From: Streptomyces sp. NBC_01707
GTDB taxonomy: Bacteria; Actinomycetota; Actinomycetes; Streptomycetales; Streptomycetaceae
Reading direction: 5' to 3'
Length of the DNA stretch: 64,000 nt
Assembly: GCF_041438805.1 (NCBI RefSeq)
Contig: NZ_CP109190.1
Location: 7,936,001 to 8,000,000, forward strand
Part shown: positions 29,964 to 42,005 of the stretch, piece by piece
Position numbering within the stretch: the stretch's first letter is position 1
How the letters are laid out: each line of letters opens with the position of its first letter
The notes under the pieces: model-generated
What the model saw: the letters and a program-made list of their open reading frames with translations, nothing else
Database searches by the model: none
What the model was told of the DNA's origin: nothing
Program-made: the position numbers and the translations under genes

Positions 29964-30014
29964 GGAGCACGGAGGGCCCGGCCACCCTATGTGGGGCCGG
30001 GCCCTCCGTGCTCC
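29964..30014 (+). terminator. Terminator after SapA-like gene
   Basis: A perfect 20-bp stem (29964-29983 with 29995-30014) with an 11-base loop starts 6 bases after the stop. It separates the SapA-like gene from aroC. Confidence 0.9.
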
Positions 30015-30198
30015 GTCGGGCAGCCTGCCACGGCCGGTATTCAGGCGCCTGGTGCGTCCGGACCGAGCCTTCGAGTGTCCGACAACTGGTACGCCGATCA
30101 GATCCACCGCCCGGGCATGGGAGGATCAATGGCGGCGGGCCAGGGCCGCGCACCCGGTCGCGCCGTTGCAGTTTCAGGCGCGAGCATGAGGAGCACCG

Positions 30199-33463
<3,265 letters not shown>

Positions 33464-33601
33464 CAGGCCGCGTACCGGACGGCCGGACCTGGCCGACGGG
33501 CACTCCGTACCGTCCCCGACCGTTGCCCCTGTGGCGGTCGGGAACGGTACGGTTGCCGTTCCACCAGCGCCAGTTGCCTGTACGAGACGGAGTGGCACCG
33601 G

Positions 33602-34423
33602 ATGCAGCACGCAGTGGGGGCCCCGCTGCCGCCGCCCCAAGGATCCGGAAACGGACCTGCCGGCTGGACGCACCAGGCCCAGCACCCCGGACACCCCGGT
33701 CCGCCGGGGCCACCGGCGCCGCCGGCACCGCAGGGCCAGGGCTGGACCGGGCCCGCCCCGCACCACGCCCCCGCGCCCGTCTCCCGGGAGACCACCGGGC
33801 ACGTCCAGCTGCCGCCAGGTGGTCCCGTCCCGCTGCCCGCACCACCCGCCGAGCCCGGCACGGGCACGGCGACGCTCGCCGTCCTCCTCATCGGTCCGGC
33901 GGGCGCGGGCAAGACCACCGTGGCCAAGCTGTGGGCCAGCCGCCGCCGGGTCCCCACGGCGCACGTCAGTCTCGACGACGTCCGCGAATGGGTCTGCTCC
34001 GGCTTCGCCGACCCGCAGGCCGGATGGAACGACCACTCGGAGGCCCAGTACCGGCTGGCCCGCCGCACCTGCGGCTTCGCCGCCCGCAATTTCCTGGCCA
34101 ACGGCATCTCCTGCATCCTCGACGACGCGGTGTTCCCCGACCGCCCGGTCGTCGGCCTCGGCGGCTGGAAGCGCCATGTGGGCCCGGGACTGCTGCCCGT
34201 GGTGCTCCTCCCCGGCCTGGAGATCGTGCTGGAGCGCAACGCCGCCCGCAGCGGAAACCGCCGGCTGTCGGACGAGGAGGTCGCCCGGATCCACGGCAGG
34301 ATGGCGGGCTGGTACGGCTCGGGGCTGCCGATCATCGACAACTCGACCTACGACGTGGAGACCACGGCCCGCGTCCTCGACGACATACTCGCCCGCTCCA
34401 TAGCCAGCCCGCCCGCATGGTGA
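33602..34423 (+). CDS. AAA family P-loop ATPase/kinase with Pro-rich N-terminus
   Basis: This is a 273-residue protein. Residues 1-90 are low-complexity and rich in Pro, Gly, Gln and His. The rest is a small P-loop kinase-like domain of the AAA_33 or zeta-toxin/polynucleotide-kinase type, with Walker A GPAGAGKTT (98-106), a likely acidic pair in SLDDVREW, and a lid-type region with basic residues (ERNAARSGNRRLS). The substrate is unknown. A GGAG lies about 10 bases before the ATG. It lies between aroQ and an M24-fold protein; I see no antitoxin-like partner, so a toxin role is not supported. Confidence 0.8.
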   Translation: MQHAVGAPLPPPQGSGNGPAGWTHQAQHPGHPGPPGPPAPPAPQGQGWTGPAPHHAPAPVSRETTGHVQLPPGGPVPLPAPPAEPGTGTATLAVLLIGPAGAGKTTVAKLWASRRRVPTAHVSLDDVREWVCSGFADPQAGWNDHSEAQYRLARRTCGFAARNFLANGISCILDDAVFPDRPVVGLGGWKRHVGPGLLPVVLLPGLEIVLERNAARSGNRRLSDEEVARIHGRMAGWYGSGLPIIDNSTYDVETTARVLDDILARSIASPPAW

Positions 34424-34522
34424 CGGCCCGGCGGGTCCCCGTGCCGCACACCTGAGCGCGGGCCCGGCCTGCTGCGGTCCCCGGTCGGATGCGCTGACCG
34501 GGCAGCCCGGCGCTCCCGCTCG

Positions 34523-34528
34523 TAGGCT
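34523..34528 (+). promoter_or_regulatory. Candidate -10 box of a leaderless M24-protein transcript
   Basis: TAGGCT lies 6 bases before the ATG at 34535 with no ribosome binding site, which fits leaderless transcription. No -35 box could be assigned. Confidence 0.4.
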
Positions 34529-34534
34529 CGTGGC

Positions 34535-35641
34535 ATGTCAGAGGTGTACACCGTCCGCCGCGCGCTGCTGCGGGACCGGTGCGCCGCCGTCGGATCCGCG
34601 GCCGCTCTGGTCTCCCGCCCCGCCAACGTCCGCTACCTCGCGGGCGGGGCGCCCCCGGGTGCCGTGCTGCTGCTCGGCCCCGACGAGGACGTCCTGGTCT
34701 GCCCCCGGGCGCCGACCGGCGATCCCGTCCAGGGGCGCACCGACGACGAGCTGCGGCTGGCCCTGCTGCCCGCCACCGACGGCGATCCGGTGGTCGCGGC
34801 AGCCGACCTGGCCACCTCCTCCGGCGCGGAATCGCTCGCCGTGGAGGAGCACGATCTGACGGTCGCCCGCCACCGGGCCATGCACGCGGTCGCCCCGCGG
34901 CTCCGGCTGGCCGACCTCGGCGCCACGGTGGAGCAGCTGCGCGTCGTCAAGGACGAGGAGGAGATCGCCTGCCTGCGGATCGCCGCCGAGATCACCGACC
35001 AGGCACTCGGCGAACTCCTCGAATCGATCCTCGTCGGCCGCACCGAACGGCATCTCGCACTGGAACTGGAACGGCGGCTGGTGGACCACGGCGCCGACGG
35101 ACCCGCCTTCTCGACCTCCGTCGCCACCGGACCCAACTCGGGCCAGGGCCGACACCGGCCCTCCGACCGGCGGGTCGAGGAGGGAGATTTCCTCTCCGTC
35201 TGCCTCGGCGCGAACTATCGCGGCTACCGGTGCGAGATCGGCCGCACATTCGTCATCGGGACCGCTCCGGCCGCCTGGCAGATCGACCTCTACGACCTGG
35301 TTTTCGCCGCTCAGCGGGCCGGACGCGAGGCCTTGGTGCCCGGCGCCGCGTACCGCGACGTGGACCGTGCGGCCCGCCATCTTCTGGACTCCGCGGGCCA
35401 CGGTGACGGCCTGGCACCCTGGACCGGGCACGGGGTGGGGCTCGAAATCGACGAGGACCCGCAGCTGGCACCGGCAGCCATGGGTAAACTGGACGCTTGT
35501 GTGCCGGTCACCGTCGAACCGGGGGTTCACCTCCCGGGCCGGGGCGGGGTCCGGATCGATGACACGCTCGTCGTGCGCCCCGAGGCGGACGGCGGACCCG
35601 AGCTACTCACCATTACGACCAAGGAGCTGCTCGCGCTCTAG
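34535..35641 (+). CDS. M24-fold (Xaa-Pro aminopeptidase-like) protein with altered metal ligands
   Basis: The 368-residue protein has a creatinase-like N-terminal domain (about 1-130, with [12 protein letters not shown]) and a pita-bread M24 domain (about 135-368). Five metal ligands are expected in active Xaa-Pro peptidases. H299 (GHGVGLE) and E328 (VEPGVHLPG) are present. The first Asp position appears to be C223 ([11 protein letters not shown]), the second is E234 (CEIGRTF), and the last Glu is D342 ([10 protein letters not shown]). So metal binding may be changed and peptidase activity is uncertain. It is upstream of efp, which I recall as a common bacterial arrangement. Alignment of ligands is by eye. 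Confidence 0.85.
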   Translation: MSEVYTVRRALLRDRCAAVGSAAALVSRPANVRYLAGGAPPGAVLLLGPDEDVLVCPRAPTGDPVQGRTDDELRLALLPATDGDPVVAAADLATSSGAESLAVEEHDLTVARHRAMHAVAPRLRLADLGATVEQLRVVKDEEEIACLRIAAEITDQALGELLESILVGRTERHLALELERRLVDHGADGPAFSTSVATGPNSGQGRHRPSDRRVEEGDFLSVCLGANYRGYRCEIGRTFVIGTAPAAWQIDLYDLVFAAQRAGREALVPGAAYRDVDRAARHLLDSAGHGDGLAPWTGHGVGLEIDEDPQLAPAAMGKLDACVPVTVEPGVHLPGRGGVRIDDTLVVRPEADGGPELLTITTKELLAL

Positions 35642-35690
35642 CGCGCATCCTTGGTCGTCCACCAGCTTCAGTCCAGGAGATTCCGCAACC

Positions 35691-36257
35691 GTGGCTTCCA
35701 CGAACGACCTCAAGAACGGCCTGGTGCTCAAGCTCGACGGAGGCCAGCTCTGGTCCGTCGTCGAGTTCCAGCACGTCAAGCCCGGCAAGGGCCCGGCCTT
35801 CGTGCGCACCAAGCTCAAGAACGTGCTGTCCGGCAAGGTCGTCGACAAGACGTTCAACGCCGGCGTGAAGGTCGAGACGGCCACCATTGACCGCCGCGAC
35901 ATGCAGTTCTCGTACATGGACGGCGAGTACTTCGTCTTCATGGACATGGACACGTACGACCAGCTCATGGTCGACCGCAAGGCTGTCGGCGACGCCGCCA
36001 ACTTCCTGATCGAGGGCTTCACGGCCTCCGTCGCCCAGCACGAGGGCGAGGTGCTCTACGTCGAGCTGCCGGCCGCCGTCGAGCTGACCATCCAGCACAC
36101 CGACCCGGGCGTGCAGGGCGACCGCTCCACCGGCGGCACCAAGCCCGCCACGCTGGAGACCGGTTACGAGATCGGCGTCCCGCTCTTCATCACCACGGGT
36201 GAGAAGATCAAGGTCGACACCCGCACGGGCGACTACCTCGGCCGGGTGAACAGCTAA
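35691..36257 (+). CDS. efp: Elongation factor P
   Basis: EF-P binds ribosomes stalled on polyproline and speeds peptide bond formation. The 188-residue protein has the three-domain EF-P architecture. The loop lysine that contacts the P-site tRNA is K33 in [11 protein letters not shown]; this PGKGP loop is the actinobacterial type, reported to work without the modifications seen in E. coli. The GTG at 35691 has CAGGAGA 11 bases upstream; the frame is open upstream in the previous gene. nusB begins 3 bases after the stop. Confidence 0.96.
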   Translation: MASTNDLKNGLVLKLDGGQLWSVVEFQHVKPGKGPAFVRTKLKNVLSGKVVDKTFNAGVKVETATIDRRDMQFSYMDGEYFVFMDMDTYDQLMVDRKAVGDAANFLIEGFTASVAQHEGEVLYVELPAAVELTIQHTDPGVQGDRSTGGTKPATLETGYEIGVPLFITTGEKIKVDTRTGDYLGRVNS

Positions 36258-36259
36258 CC

Positions 36260-36691
36260 GTGGCTGCTCGGAACACGGCCCGCAAGCGAGCCTTCCAGAT
36301 CCTCTTCGAGGCCGACCAGCGCGGTGAGTCCGTGCAGACGGTCCTCGCGGACTGGGTGCGGCTCTCGCGGTCCGACACCCGTCAGCCGCCCGTCACCGAG
36401 TACACGATGGAGCTCGTCGAGGGGTACGCGCAGTACGCCGACCGGATCGACGACCTCATCATCACCTACGCCGTGGACTGGGAGATCGACCGCATGCCGG
36501 TCGTCGACCGGAACATCCTGCGGCTCGGTGCGTACGAGCTGATCTGGGTGGACGGGACGCCGGACGCGGTGGTGATCGACGAGGCGGTCCAGCTCGCCAA
36601 GGAGTTCTCCACCGACGATTCCCCGTCCTTCGTGAACGGCCTGCTGGCCCGTTTCAAGGACCTCAAGCCGAACCTCCGCCGGGAGGCCTAG
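36260..36691 (+). CDS. nusB: Transcription antitermination protein NusB
   Basis: NusB is an all-helical RNA-binding protein that, with NusE (S10), recognises boxA and supports rRNA transcription antitermination. The 143-residue protein begins RNTARKRAFQILFEADQRGE and carries the conserved VDRNILRLGAYELIW and VVIDEAVQLAKEFS segments, matching the family in length and order. The GTG start lies 3 bases after the efp TAA without a strong ribosome binding site, suggesting translation coupled to efp. A strong palindromic terminator follows. Confidence 0.95.
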   Translation: MAARNTARKRAFQILFEADQRGESVQTVLADWVRLSRSDTRQPPVTEYTMELVEGYAQYADRIDDLIITYAVDWEIDRMPVVDRNILRLGAYELIWVDGTPDAVVIDEAVQLAKEFSTDDSPSFVNGLLARFKDLKPNLRREA

Positions 36692-36712
36692 CCTTCGGCG
36701 GCGTTCAGCCCA

Positions 36713-36748
36713 CGAAGGGCCCACGGTCACGTGACCGTGGGCCCTTCG
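36713..36748 (+). terminator. Terminator after nusB
   Basis: A perfect 36-base palindrome (18-base arms, 36713-36730 and 36731-36748) starts 21 bases after the nusB stop. In RNA it would form about a 16-bp stem with a 4-base loop. Confidence 0.88.
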
Positions 36749-36812
36749 GCGTGCGTGGCCCCAGGTCGGGGCGTCGTTCGTGGTGGTGTGCCCCTGTCCC
36801 GGGGCCGGGGTT

Positions 36813-36836
36813 CCGTCCTCAATCGCCGGACGGGCT
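36813..36836 (-). repeat. Inverted single copy of dispersed repeat core
   Basis: CCGTCCTCAATCGCCGGACG followed by GGCT is the reverse complement, with a few changes, of the core found four times in the array at 37254-37623. A shorter relative is at 57138-57156. Such cores recur in Streptomyces intergenic DNA. Confidence 0.6.
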
Positions 36837-37189
36837 CGGGGTGTCCGGTTCGGCGCCGTTCTCCGGGTGGGTGGTGGTCCGGTGCCCCTCAAACGACGAA
36901 CGTTCGGGTTCGTCGTCGGGGGAGCTCGGGTCCTTGTTCGTCGTCCTGCGGGGCCCCCGCACGGCCCCGGACCGGCCGTTGCGCGTCAGCGGCCCGGCGG
37001 GCCTTCCGATTACGACCTGCGCGGCGTCTTCTTGTTACGACATCCGGGGGCGGGGGCGGTTACGACCACCGGGTCGCAGACGCGAGTGATGCACGGGTGG
37101 GGCCGTGCAGGGGAGTCCGCGCAGGGGCTGGCGCACCTGCCGGGCTCGCCCGCGTCGCCGGCTTCCGCGCCAGTCCCGAGGAGACGCCC

Positions 37190-37626
37190 CGGAGGGGCAC
37201 CGCCCACCCCACCACGGGGCAGGGGCGACGGTGCCTCACGGCCCTGGACGGGGCACCCAAGCCGGTCCGGCGCTTGAGGACGGACCCTCCACCCGGACCG
37301 GGGTGTGCGGCACCGCCCGTCCCATCACCAGCCAGGGGCGACGGTGCCTCACGGCCCGGGCGGGGGCACCCAAGCCGGTCCGGCGCTTGAGGACGGAACC
37401 GTCCACCCGGACCGAGGAGGGGCACCGCCCACCCGACCACCGGGCAGGGGCGACGGTGCCCTCACGGCCCGGCGCGGACACCCAAGCCGGTCCGGCGCTT
37501 GAGGACGGACCCCTCCACCCGGACCGGGGTGTGCGGCACCGCCCGTCCCATCACCAGCCAGGGGCGACGGTGCCTCACGGCCCGGGCGGGGGCACCCAAG
37601 CCGGTCCGGCGCTTGAGGACGGAACC
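37190..37626 (+). repeat. 113-bp tandem repeat array (alternating B-A-B-A units)
   Basis: A 31-base core (starting CACCCAAGCCGGTCCGG) occurs at 37254-37284, 37367-37397, 37479-37509 and 37593-37623, at intervals of 113, 112 and 114 bases. Spacers come in two flavours that alternate: one with GTGTGCGGCACC, one with GAGGGGCACC. As a result 37285-37400 and 37511-37626 are identical over about 116 bases, a 226-bp higher-order duplication. Each core includes a GCCGG-T-CCGGC mini-palindrome. There are no short spacers as in CRISPR. Confidence 0.85.
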
Positions 37627-37664
37627 CCGAACCCCGAACCCCGCACCGCGGGGATCGCGACAGC

Positions 37665-37718
37665 AAAAAACGCCGGGATGCCCGGGGCCCGAATGGGGGA
37701 CCCGGCCAACCCGGCGTT
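37665..37718 (-). terminator. Intrinsic terminator of bldD
   Basis: On the minus strand, a 9-bp stem AACGCCGGG/CCCGGCGTT (37669-37677 with 37710-37718) closes a structured loop and is followed by a run of T residues (37665-37670). This is a classic rho-independent terminator, 30 bases beyond the bldD stop. Confidence 0.85.
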
Positions 37719-37747
37719 ACGTTTCTTCGCGGCTTCAGACCCGCACG

Positions 37748-38248
37748 TCAGCCCTCGTCGTGGGCGACCGCGCGGCGCGCGTCCGCGTCCAGGACGCCCC
37801 AGCTGATCAGCTGCTCGGTGAGTACGGACGGCGACTGGTCGTAGATCACGGCCAGCGTGCGCAGGTCGTCCTGGCGGATCGAGAGCACCTTGCCGTTGTA
37901 GTCACCGCGCTGGCTCTGGATCGTCGCCGCGTAGCGCTGCAGCGGTCCGGCCTTCTCCGGCGGGACGTGGGCAAGGCGCTCCAGGTCCAGGACAAGCTTG
38001 GGCGGCGGCTCGGCGGCCCCGCCGGGCGTCGTGCCGGGCAGAAGCTCCTGCACCGGGACACCGTAGAAGTCCGCCAGCTCGGCGAGACGCTGTACGGTCA
38101 CGGCACGGTCGCCGCGCTCGTACGAACCGACCACGACGGCCTTCCAGCGGCCCTGGGACTTCTCCTCCACACCGTGGAGGGAGAGGCCCTGCTGGGTGCG
38201 GATGGCACGGAGCTTGGCCCCGAGCTGTTTTGCGTATTCGCTGGACAT
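37748..38248 (-). CDS. bldD: Developmental master regulator BldD (c-di-GMP receptor)
   Basis: BldD represses sporulation genes during vegetative growth. A tetramer of c-di-GMP joins two BldD C-terminal domains to give the active dimer. The 166-residue protein has an N-terminal XRE-type helix-turn-helix (about 1-72; LGAKLRAIRTQQGLSLHGVEEKS with GSYERGDR) and a C-terminal c-di-GMP-binding domain. The RXD-X8-RXXD signature is intact: R114-G-D116 and R125-Q-D-D128. A Pro/Gly linker lies around 71-84. The ATG at 38248 has GGGGAG 4 bases upstream. Two BldD boxes over its promoter show autoregulation. It is divergent from pyrR. Confidence 0.98.
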   Translation of the reverse strand: MSSEYAKQLGAKLRAIRTQQGLSLHGVEEKSQGRWKAVVVGSYERGDRAVTVQRLAELADFYGVPVQELLPGTTPGGAAEPPPKLVLDLERLAHVPPEKAGPLQRYAATIQSQRGDYNGKVLSIRQDDLRTLAVIYDQSPSVLTEQLISWGVLDADARRAVAHDEG

Positions 38249-38271
38249 AAGGCTCCCCGGACGAAGTCTGG

Positions 38272-38284
38272 TAACTCACTGTGA
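38272..38284. promoter_or_regulatory. BldD box 1 (autoregulation)
   Basis: TAACTCACTGTGA matches the published palindromic BldD box TnACnC(A/T)GnGTnA with one mismatch. It covers the expected bldD transcription start, so bound BldD would block initiation. Confidence 0.75.
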
Positions 38285-38313
38285 GGTTACGCAGCGTTAC
38301 TTGGATGCGTCAA
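38284..38313 (-). promoter_or_regulatory. bldD promoter
   Basis: On the minus strand -35 TTGACG (38308-38313) and -10 TAACCT (38284-38289) are 18 bases apart. The start should fall near 38277. The promoter is overlapped by both BldD boxes. Confidence 0.75.
38287..38299. promoter_or_regulatory. BldD box 2 (autoregulation)
   Basis: TTACGCAGCGTTA matches every defined position of the BldD box TnACnC(A/T)GnGTnA. It lies between the -35 and -10 boxes of the bldD promoter, 15 bases from box 1. Confidence 0.85.
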
Positions 38314-38399
38314 GCCGAATGGTCCGCACCGGCACCTCCCGGGATTGTGACCAAGGCTCCGTGCAAGGCCTGGTAACGTTGATGAAGCAAATTTCGACG

Positions 38400-39030
<631 letters not shown>

Positions 39031-39121
39031 CTGCACTCACCCGTACGGCCGACATCCGGTCGTACGACAGCTTCCGCACGCCCGCATGCCTGAACCCTCC
39101 AGCCACCCGGAGAACACCCAG

Positions 39122-40138
39122 ATGAAGCGTCACCTCATCTCGGCCGCCGACCTCACCCGCGACGACGCCGTGCTGATCCTCGACACCGCCGAGGAGATGG
39201 CCCGCGTCGCCGACCGGCCGATCAAGAAGCTCCCGACCCTGCGCGGCCGCACCGTCGTCAACCTCTTCTTCGAGGACTCGACCCGTACCCGCATCTCCTT
39301 CGAGGCCGCCGCCAAGCGCCTCTCCGCCGATGTCATCAACTTCTCCGCGAAGGGCTCGTCCGTCTCCAAGGGCGAGTCGCTCAAGGACACCGCACTGACC
39401 CTGGAGGCGATGGGCGCGGACGCCGTCGTCATCCGGCACGGCGCCTCCGGCGCCCCGTACCGCCTCGCCACCTCCGGCTGGATCGACGGCGCCGTCGTCA
39501 ACGCCGGTGACGGCACGCACGAGCACCCCACCCAGGCGCTCCTGGACGCCTTCACCATGCGCCGCCGGCTGGTCGGGGCCGATGCGGGGCTCGGCCGGGA
39601 CCTGGAAGGACGACGGATCACGATCGTCGGCGACATCCTGCACAGCCGGGTCGCCCGCTCCAACGTGCACCTGCTGCACACCCTCGGCGCCCACGTCACG
39701 CTGGTGGCCCCGCCGACCCTCGTCCCGGTCGGTGTCGAGCAGTGGCCGTGCGACATCAGCTACAGCCTCGACGAGGTGCTGCCGAAGTCCGACGCCGTGA
39801 TGATGCTGCGTGTGCAGCGTGAACGGATGAACGCCGCGTACTTCCCGACCGAGCGCGAGTACTCCCGCCGCTACGGCCTCGACGGCGAGCGCATGGCGAA
39901 GATGCCCGGGCACGCCATCGTCATGCACCCCGGCCCGATGGTCCGCGGCATGGAGATCACCGCCGAGGTGGCCGACTCCGACCGGTGCACGGTCGTCGAG
40001 CAGGTCGCCAACGGCGTCTCCATCCGCATGGCGGTCCTGTACCTGCTGCTGGGCGGCTCCGAGCCCGCCGCACCCTCGCCCGCCACCACCCTTGATCGAA
40101 GCGCTGCGCGCCCCGCCGATTCCGAGGAGAACAAGTAA
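39122..40138 (+). CDS. pyrB: Aspartate carbamoyltransferase catalytic subunit
   Basis: PyrB joins carbamoyl phosphate and aspartate, the first committed step of pyrimidine synthesis. The 338-residue protein has the carbamoyl-phosphate-binding [13 protein letters not shown] (about 47-59), the 80s-loop [30 protein letters not shown] and MHPGPMVRG. No regulatory subunit gene pyrI is present, as usual in actinobacteria. The ATG at 39122 has CGGAG 9 bases upstream; an ATG at 39086 in frame is less likely. pyrC follows 2 bases after the stop. Confidence 0.96.
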   Translation: MKRHLISAADLTRDDAVLILDTAEEMARVADRPIKKLPTLRGRTVVNLFFEDSTRTRISFEAAAKRLSADVINFSAKGSSVSKGESLKDTALTLEAMGADAVVIRHGASGAPYRLATSGWIDGAVVNAGDGTHEHPTQALLDAFTMRRRLVGADAGLGRDLEGRRITIVGDILHSRVARSNVHLLHTLGAHVTLVAPPTLVPVGVEQWPCDISYSLDEVLPKSDAVMMLRVQRERMNAAYFPTEREYSRRYGLDGERMAKMPGHAIVMHPGPMVRGMEITAEVADSDRCTVVEQVANGVSIRMAVLYLLLGGSEPAAPSPATTLDRSAARPADSEENK

Positions 40139-40140
40139 CC

Positions 40141-41427
40141 ATGAGCAAGATCCTTATTCGCGGCGCGAAGATCCTCGGCGGCGAGCCGCAGGACGTCCTG
40201 ATCGACGGCGAGACCATCGCGCAGGTCGGTACCGGTATCGATGCCGGAGACGCCGTGGTGGTCGAGGCCGAGGGGCAGATTCTGCTTCCCGGGCTGGTCG
40301 ACCTCCACACCCACCTGCGCGAGCCCGGCCGCGAGGACTCCGAGACCGTCCTCACCGGCACCAAGGCCGCGGCGGTCGGCGGCTTCACCGCCGTGCACGC
40401 CATGGCCAACACCTTCCCGGTCGCCGACACCGCCGGTGTCGTCGAGCAGGTCTGGCGGCTGGGCAAGGAGTCCGGCTACTGCGACGTGCAGCCGATCGGC
40501 GCCGTCACCGTCGGCCTGGAGGGCAAGCACCTCGCCGAACTCGGCGCCATGCACGATTCGGCCGCCGGAGTGAAAGTCTTCTCCGACGACGGCAAGTGCG
40601 TCGACGACGCCGTGATCATGCGGCGCGCGCTGGAGTACGTGAAGGCGTTCGACGGTGTCGTCGCCCAGCACGCCCAGGAGCCCCGCCTCACCGAGGGCGC
40701 CCAGATGAACGAGGGCATCGTCTCGGCCGAGCTCGGCCTCGGTGGCTGGCCCGCCGTCGCCGAGGAGTCGATCATCGCCCGCGATGTCCTCCTCGCCGCC
40801 CACGTCGACTCCCGGGTGCACATCTGCCACCTGTCGACCGCCGGCTCCGTCGAGATCGTCCGCTGGGCCAAGTCCAAGGGCTGGAACGTCACCGCCGAGG
40901 TCACCCCGCACCACCTGCTCCTCACCGACGAGCTCGTACGGTCGTACAACCCCGTCTACAAGGTGAACCCGCCGCTGCGTACCGAGGCCGATGTGATGGC
41001 CCTGCGCGAGGCGCTCGCCGACGGCACGATCGACTGCGTCGCCACCGACCACGCCCCGCACCCGCACGAGGACAAGGACTGCGAGTGGGCCGCGGCCGCC
41101 ATGGGCATGGTGGGCCTGGAGACCGCGCTCTCGGTCGTCCAGCAGACGATGGTCGAGACCGGTCTGCTCGACTGGACGGGTGTCGCGGACCGGATGTCCG
41201 TCCGCCCCGCGGCCATCGGCCGCCTGGAAGGACACGGCCGTCCCGTCTCGCCCGGTGAGCCTGCCAACCTCACGCTGGTCGATCCGGCATACCGTGGAGT
41301 CGTGGACCCCGCGGGCTTCGCCTCCCGCAGCCGCAACACCCCGTACGAGGGGCGCGAGCTGCCGGGTCGCGTCACCCACACGTTCCTGCGGGGCCGTGCC
41401 ACGGTCGTCGACGGGAAGCTCGCGTGA
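40141..41427 (+). CDS. pyrC: Dihydroorotase
   Basis: PyrC cyclises carbamoyl aspartate to dihydroorotate. The 428-residue protein is the class I type of amidohydrolase: zinc ligands in DLHTHLREPG (about 57-66), the central metal-ligand histidines near CHLSTAGS and the catalytic Asp in CVATDHAPH. The ATG has GAGGAG upstream at the pyrB 3' end. The stop overlaps the start of the PH-like membrane protein gene, which indicates an operon. Confidence 0.96.
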   Translation: MSKILIRGAKILGGEPQDVLIDGETIAQVGTGIDAGDAVVVEAEGQILLPGLVDLHTHLREPGREDSETVLTGTKAAAVGGFTAVHAMANTFPVADTAGVVEQVWRLGKESGYCDVQPIGAVTVGLEGKHLAELGAMHDSAAGVKVFSDDGKCVDDAVIMRRALEYVKAFDGVVAQHAQEPRLTEGAQMNEGIVSAELGLGGWPAVAEESIIARDVLLAAHVDSRVHICHLSTAGSVEIVRWAKSKGWNVTAEVTPHHLLLTDELVRSYNPVYKVNPPLRTEADVMALREALADGTIDCVATDHAPHPHEDKDCEWAAAAMGMVGLETALSVVQQTMVETGLLDWTGVADRMSVRPAAIGRLEGHGRPVSPGEPANLTLVDPAYRGVVDPAGFASRSRNTPYEGRELPGRVTHTFLRGRATVVDGKLA

Positions 41428-42005
41428 CATCACTCACCCCCCTGTACCAGCTGGCCGCCGAGCAGAAGTCGGCGGACGTGACCGACCTGTCCGCCCGCAT
41501 CAGCTGGGTGATCGGACTCGTCGTCTTCATCGCCTTCGTCTACTGGCTGATGCGCCAGGGATGGAAGTGGCGGGGAAGCCTGCAGTCCGACCTGCCGGAG
41601 CTGCCCGCCACGCCGGACGGGTACGCCGCCCAGCCACCCCTGCTGACGATGACCGGCCGCTACCACGCGTCGACGACCGCCGGGCAGTGGCTCGACCGGA
41701 TCGTCGCCCACGGCCTCGGCACCCGCAGCCGCGTCGAGCTCACCCTGACCGAACAGGGACTCGACGTCGTACGCCCCGGGGCGGCCGACTTCTTCGTCCC
41801 GGCCGCGCAGCTGCGTGACGCCCGGCTCGACAAGGGCATCGCGGGCAAGGTCCTCCCCGAGGGCGGTCTGCTGATCATCACCTGGGCGCTCGGCGACAGG
41901 CTGATCGACTCCGGCTTCCGCTCCGACCACTCGGCCGAACACCCGGCCTGGGTCGACGCCATCCATCACCTCACCGACAGCACTACGGAAGGCATCGCGC
42001 GATGA
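41424..42005 (+). CDS. PH-like domain membrane protein conserved in the pyr operon
   Basis: A 193-residue protein with one transmembrane helix (about residues 26-44, [18 protein letters not shown]), a short basic turn, a Pro-rich spacer, and a C-terminal domain (about 70-185) of PH-like character with [13 protein letters not shown] and [12 protein letters not shown]. Function is unknown. A similar single-pass protein lies between pyrC and carA in mycobacteria (Rv1382 in M. tuberculosis, as I recall), so its place in the pyr operon is conserved across actinobacteria and suggests a link to pyrimidine synthesis or its membrane step (PyrD). Both its ends overlap pyrC and carA by 4 bases. Confidence 0.82.
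   Translation: MTSLTPLYQLAAEQKSADVTDLSARISWVIGLVVFIAFVYWLMRQGWKWRGSLQSDLPELPATPDGYAAQPPLLTMTGRYHASTTAGQWLDRIVAHGLGTRSRVELTLTEQGLDVVRPGAADFFVPAAQLRDARLDKGIAGKVLPEGGLLIITWALGDRLIDSGFRSDHSAEHPAWVDAIHHLTDSTTEGIAR

Larger units (their letters stand above)
36692..37747. other. Gene-free region between nusB and bldD
   Basis: I find no supported gene in these 1056 bases. In order it holds the nusB terminator (36713-36748), a lone inverted copy of a dispersed repeat core (36813-36836), featureless GC-rich DNA, a 113-bp tandem repeat array (about 37190-37626), three GAACCCC microrepeats (37622-37642), and the bldD terminator on the minus strand (37665-37718). Open frames through the array have no start site or coding character. 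Confidence 0.8.

Noticed and set aside
33602..34423. Zeta-toxin-like toxin-antitoxin pair
   Set aside because: The P-loop domain is compatible, but no antitoxin-like small gene lies next to it and the gene is embedded among housekeeping genes.
37254..37623. CRISPR-like appearance of the regularly spaced 31-base cores
   Set aside because: Spacers are about 82 bases, alternate between two shared types and are not unique, and no cas genes are present.
37105..37806. Open frames running through the 113-bp repeats
   Set aside because: They only exist because the repeats lack stops in some frames; there is no start signal, and the protein would be a Pro/Arg/Gly-rich repeat that also overlaps the 3' end of bldD.
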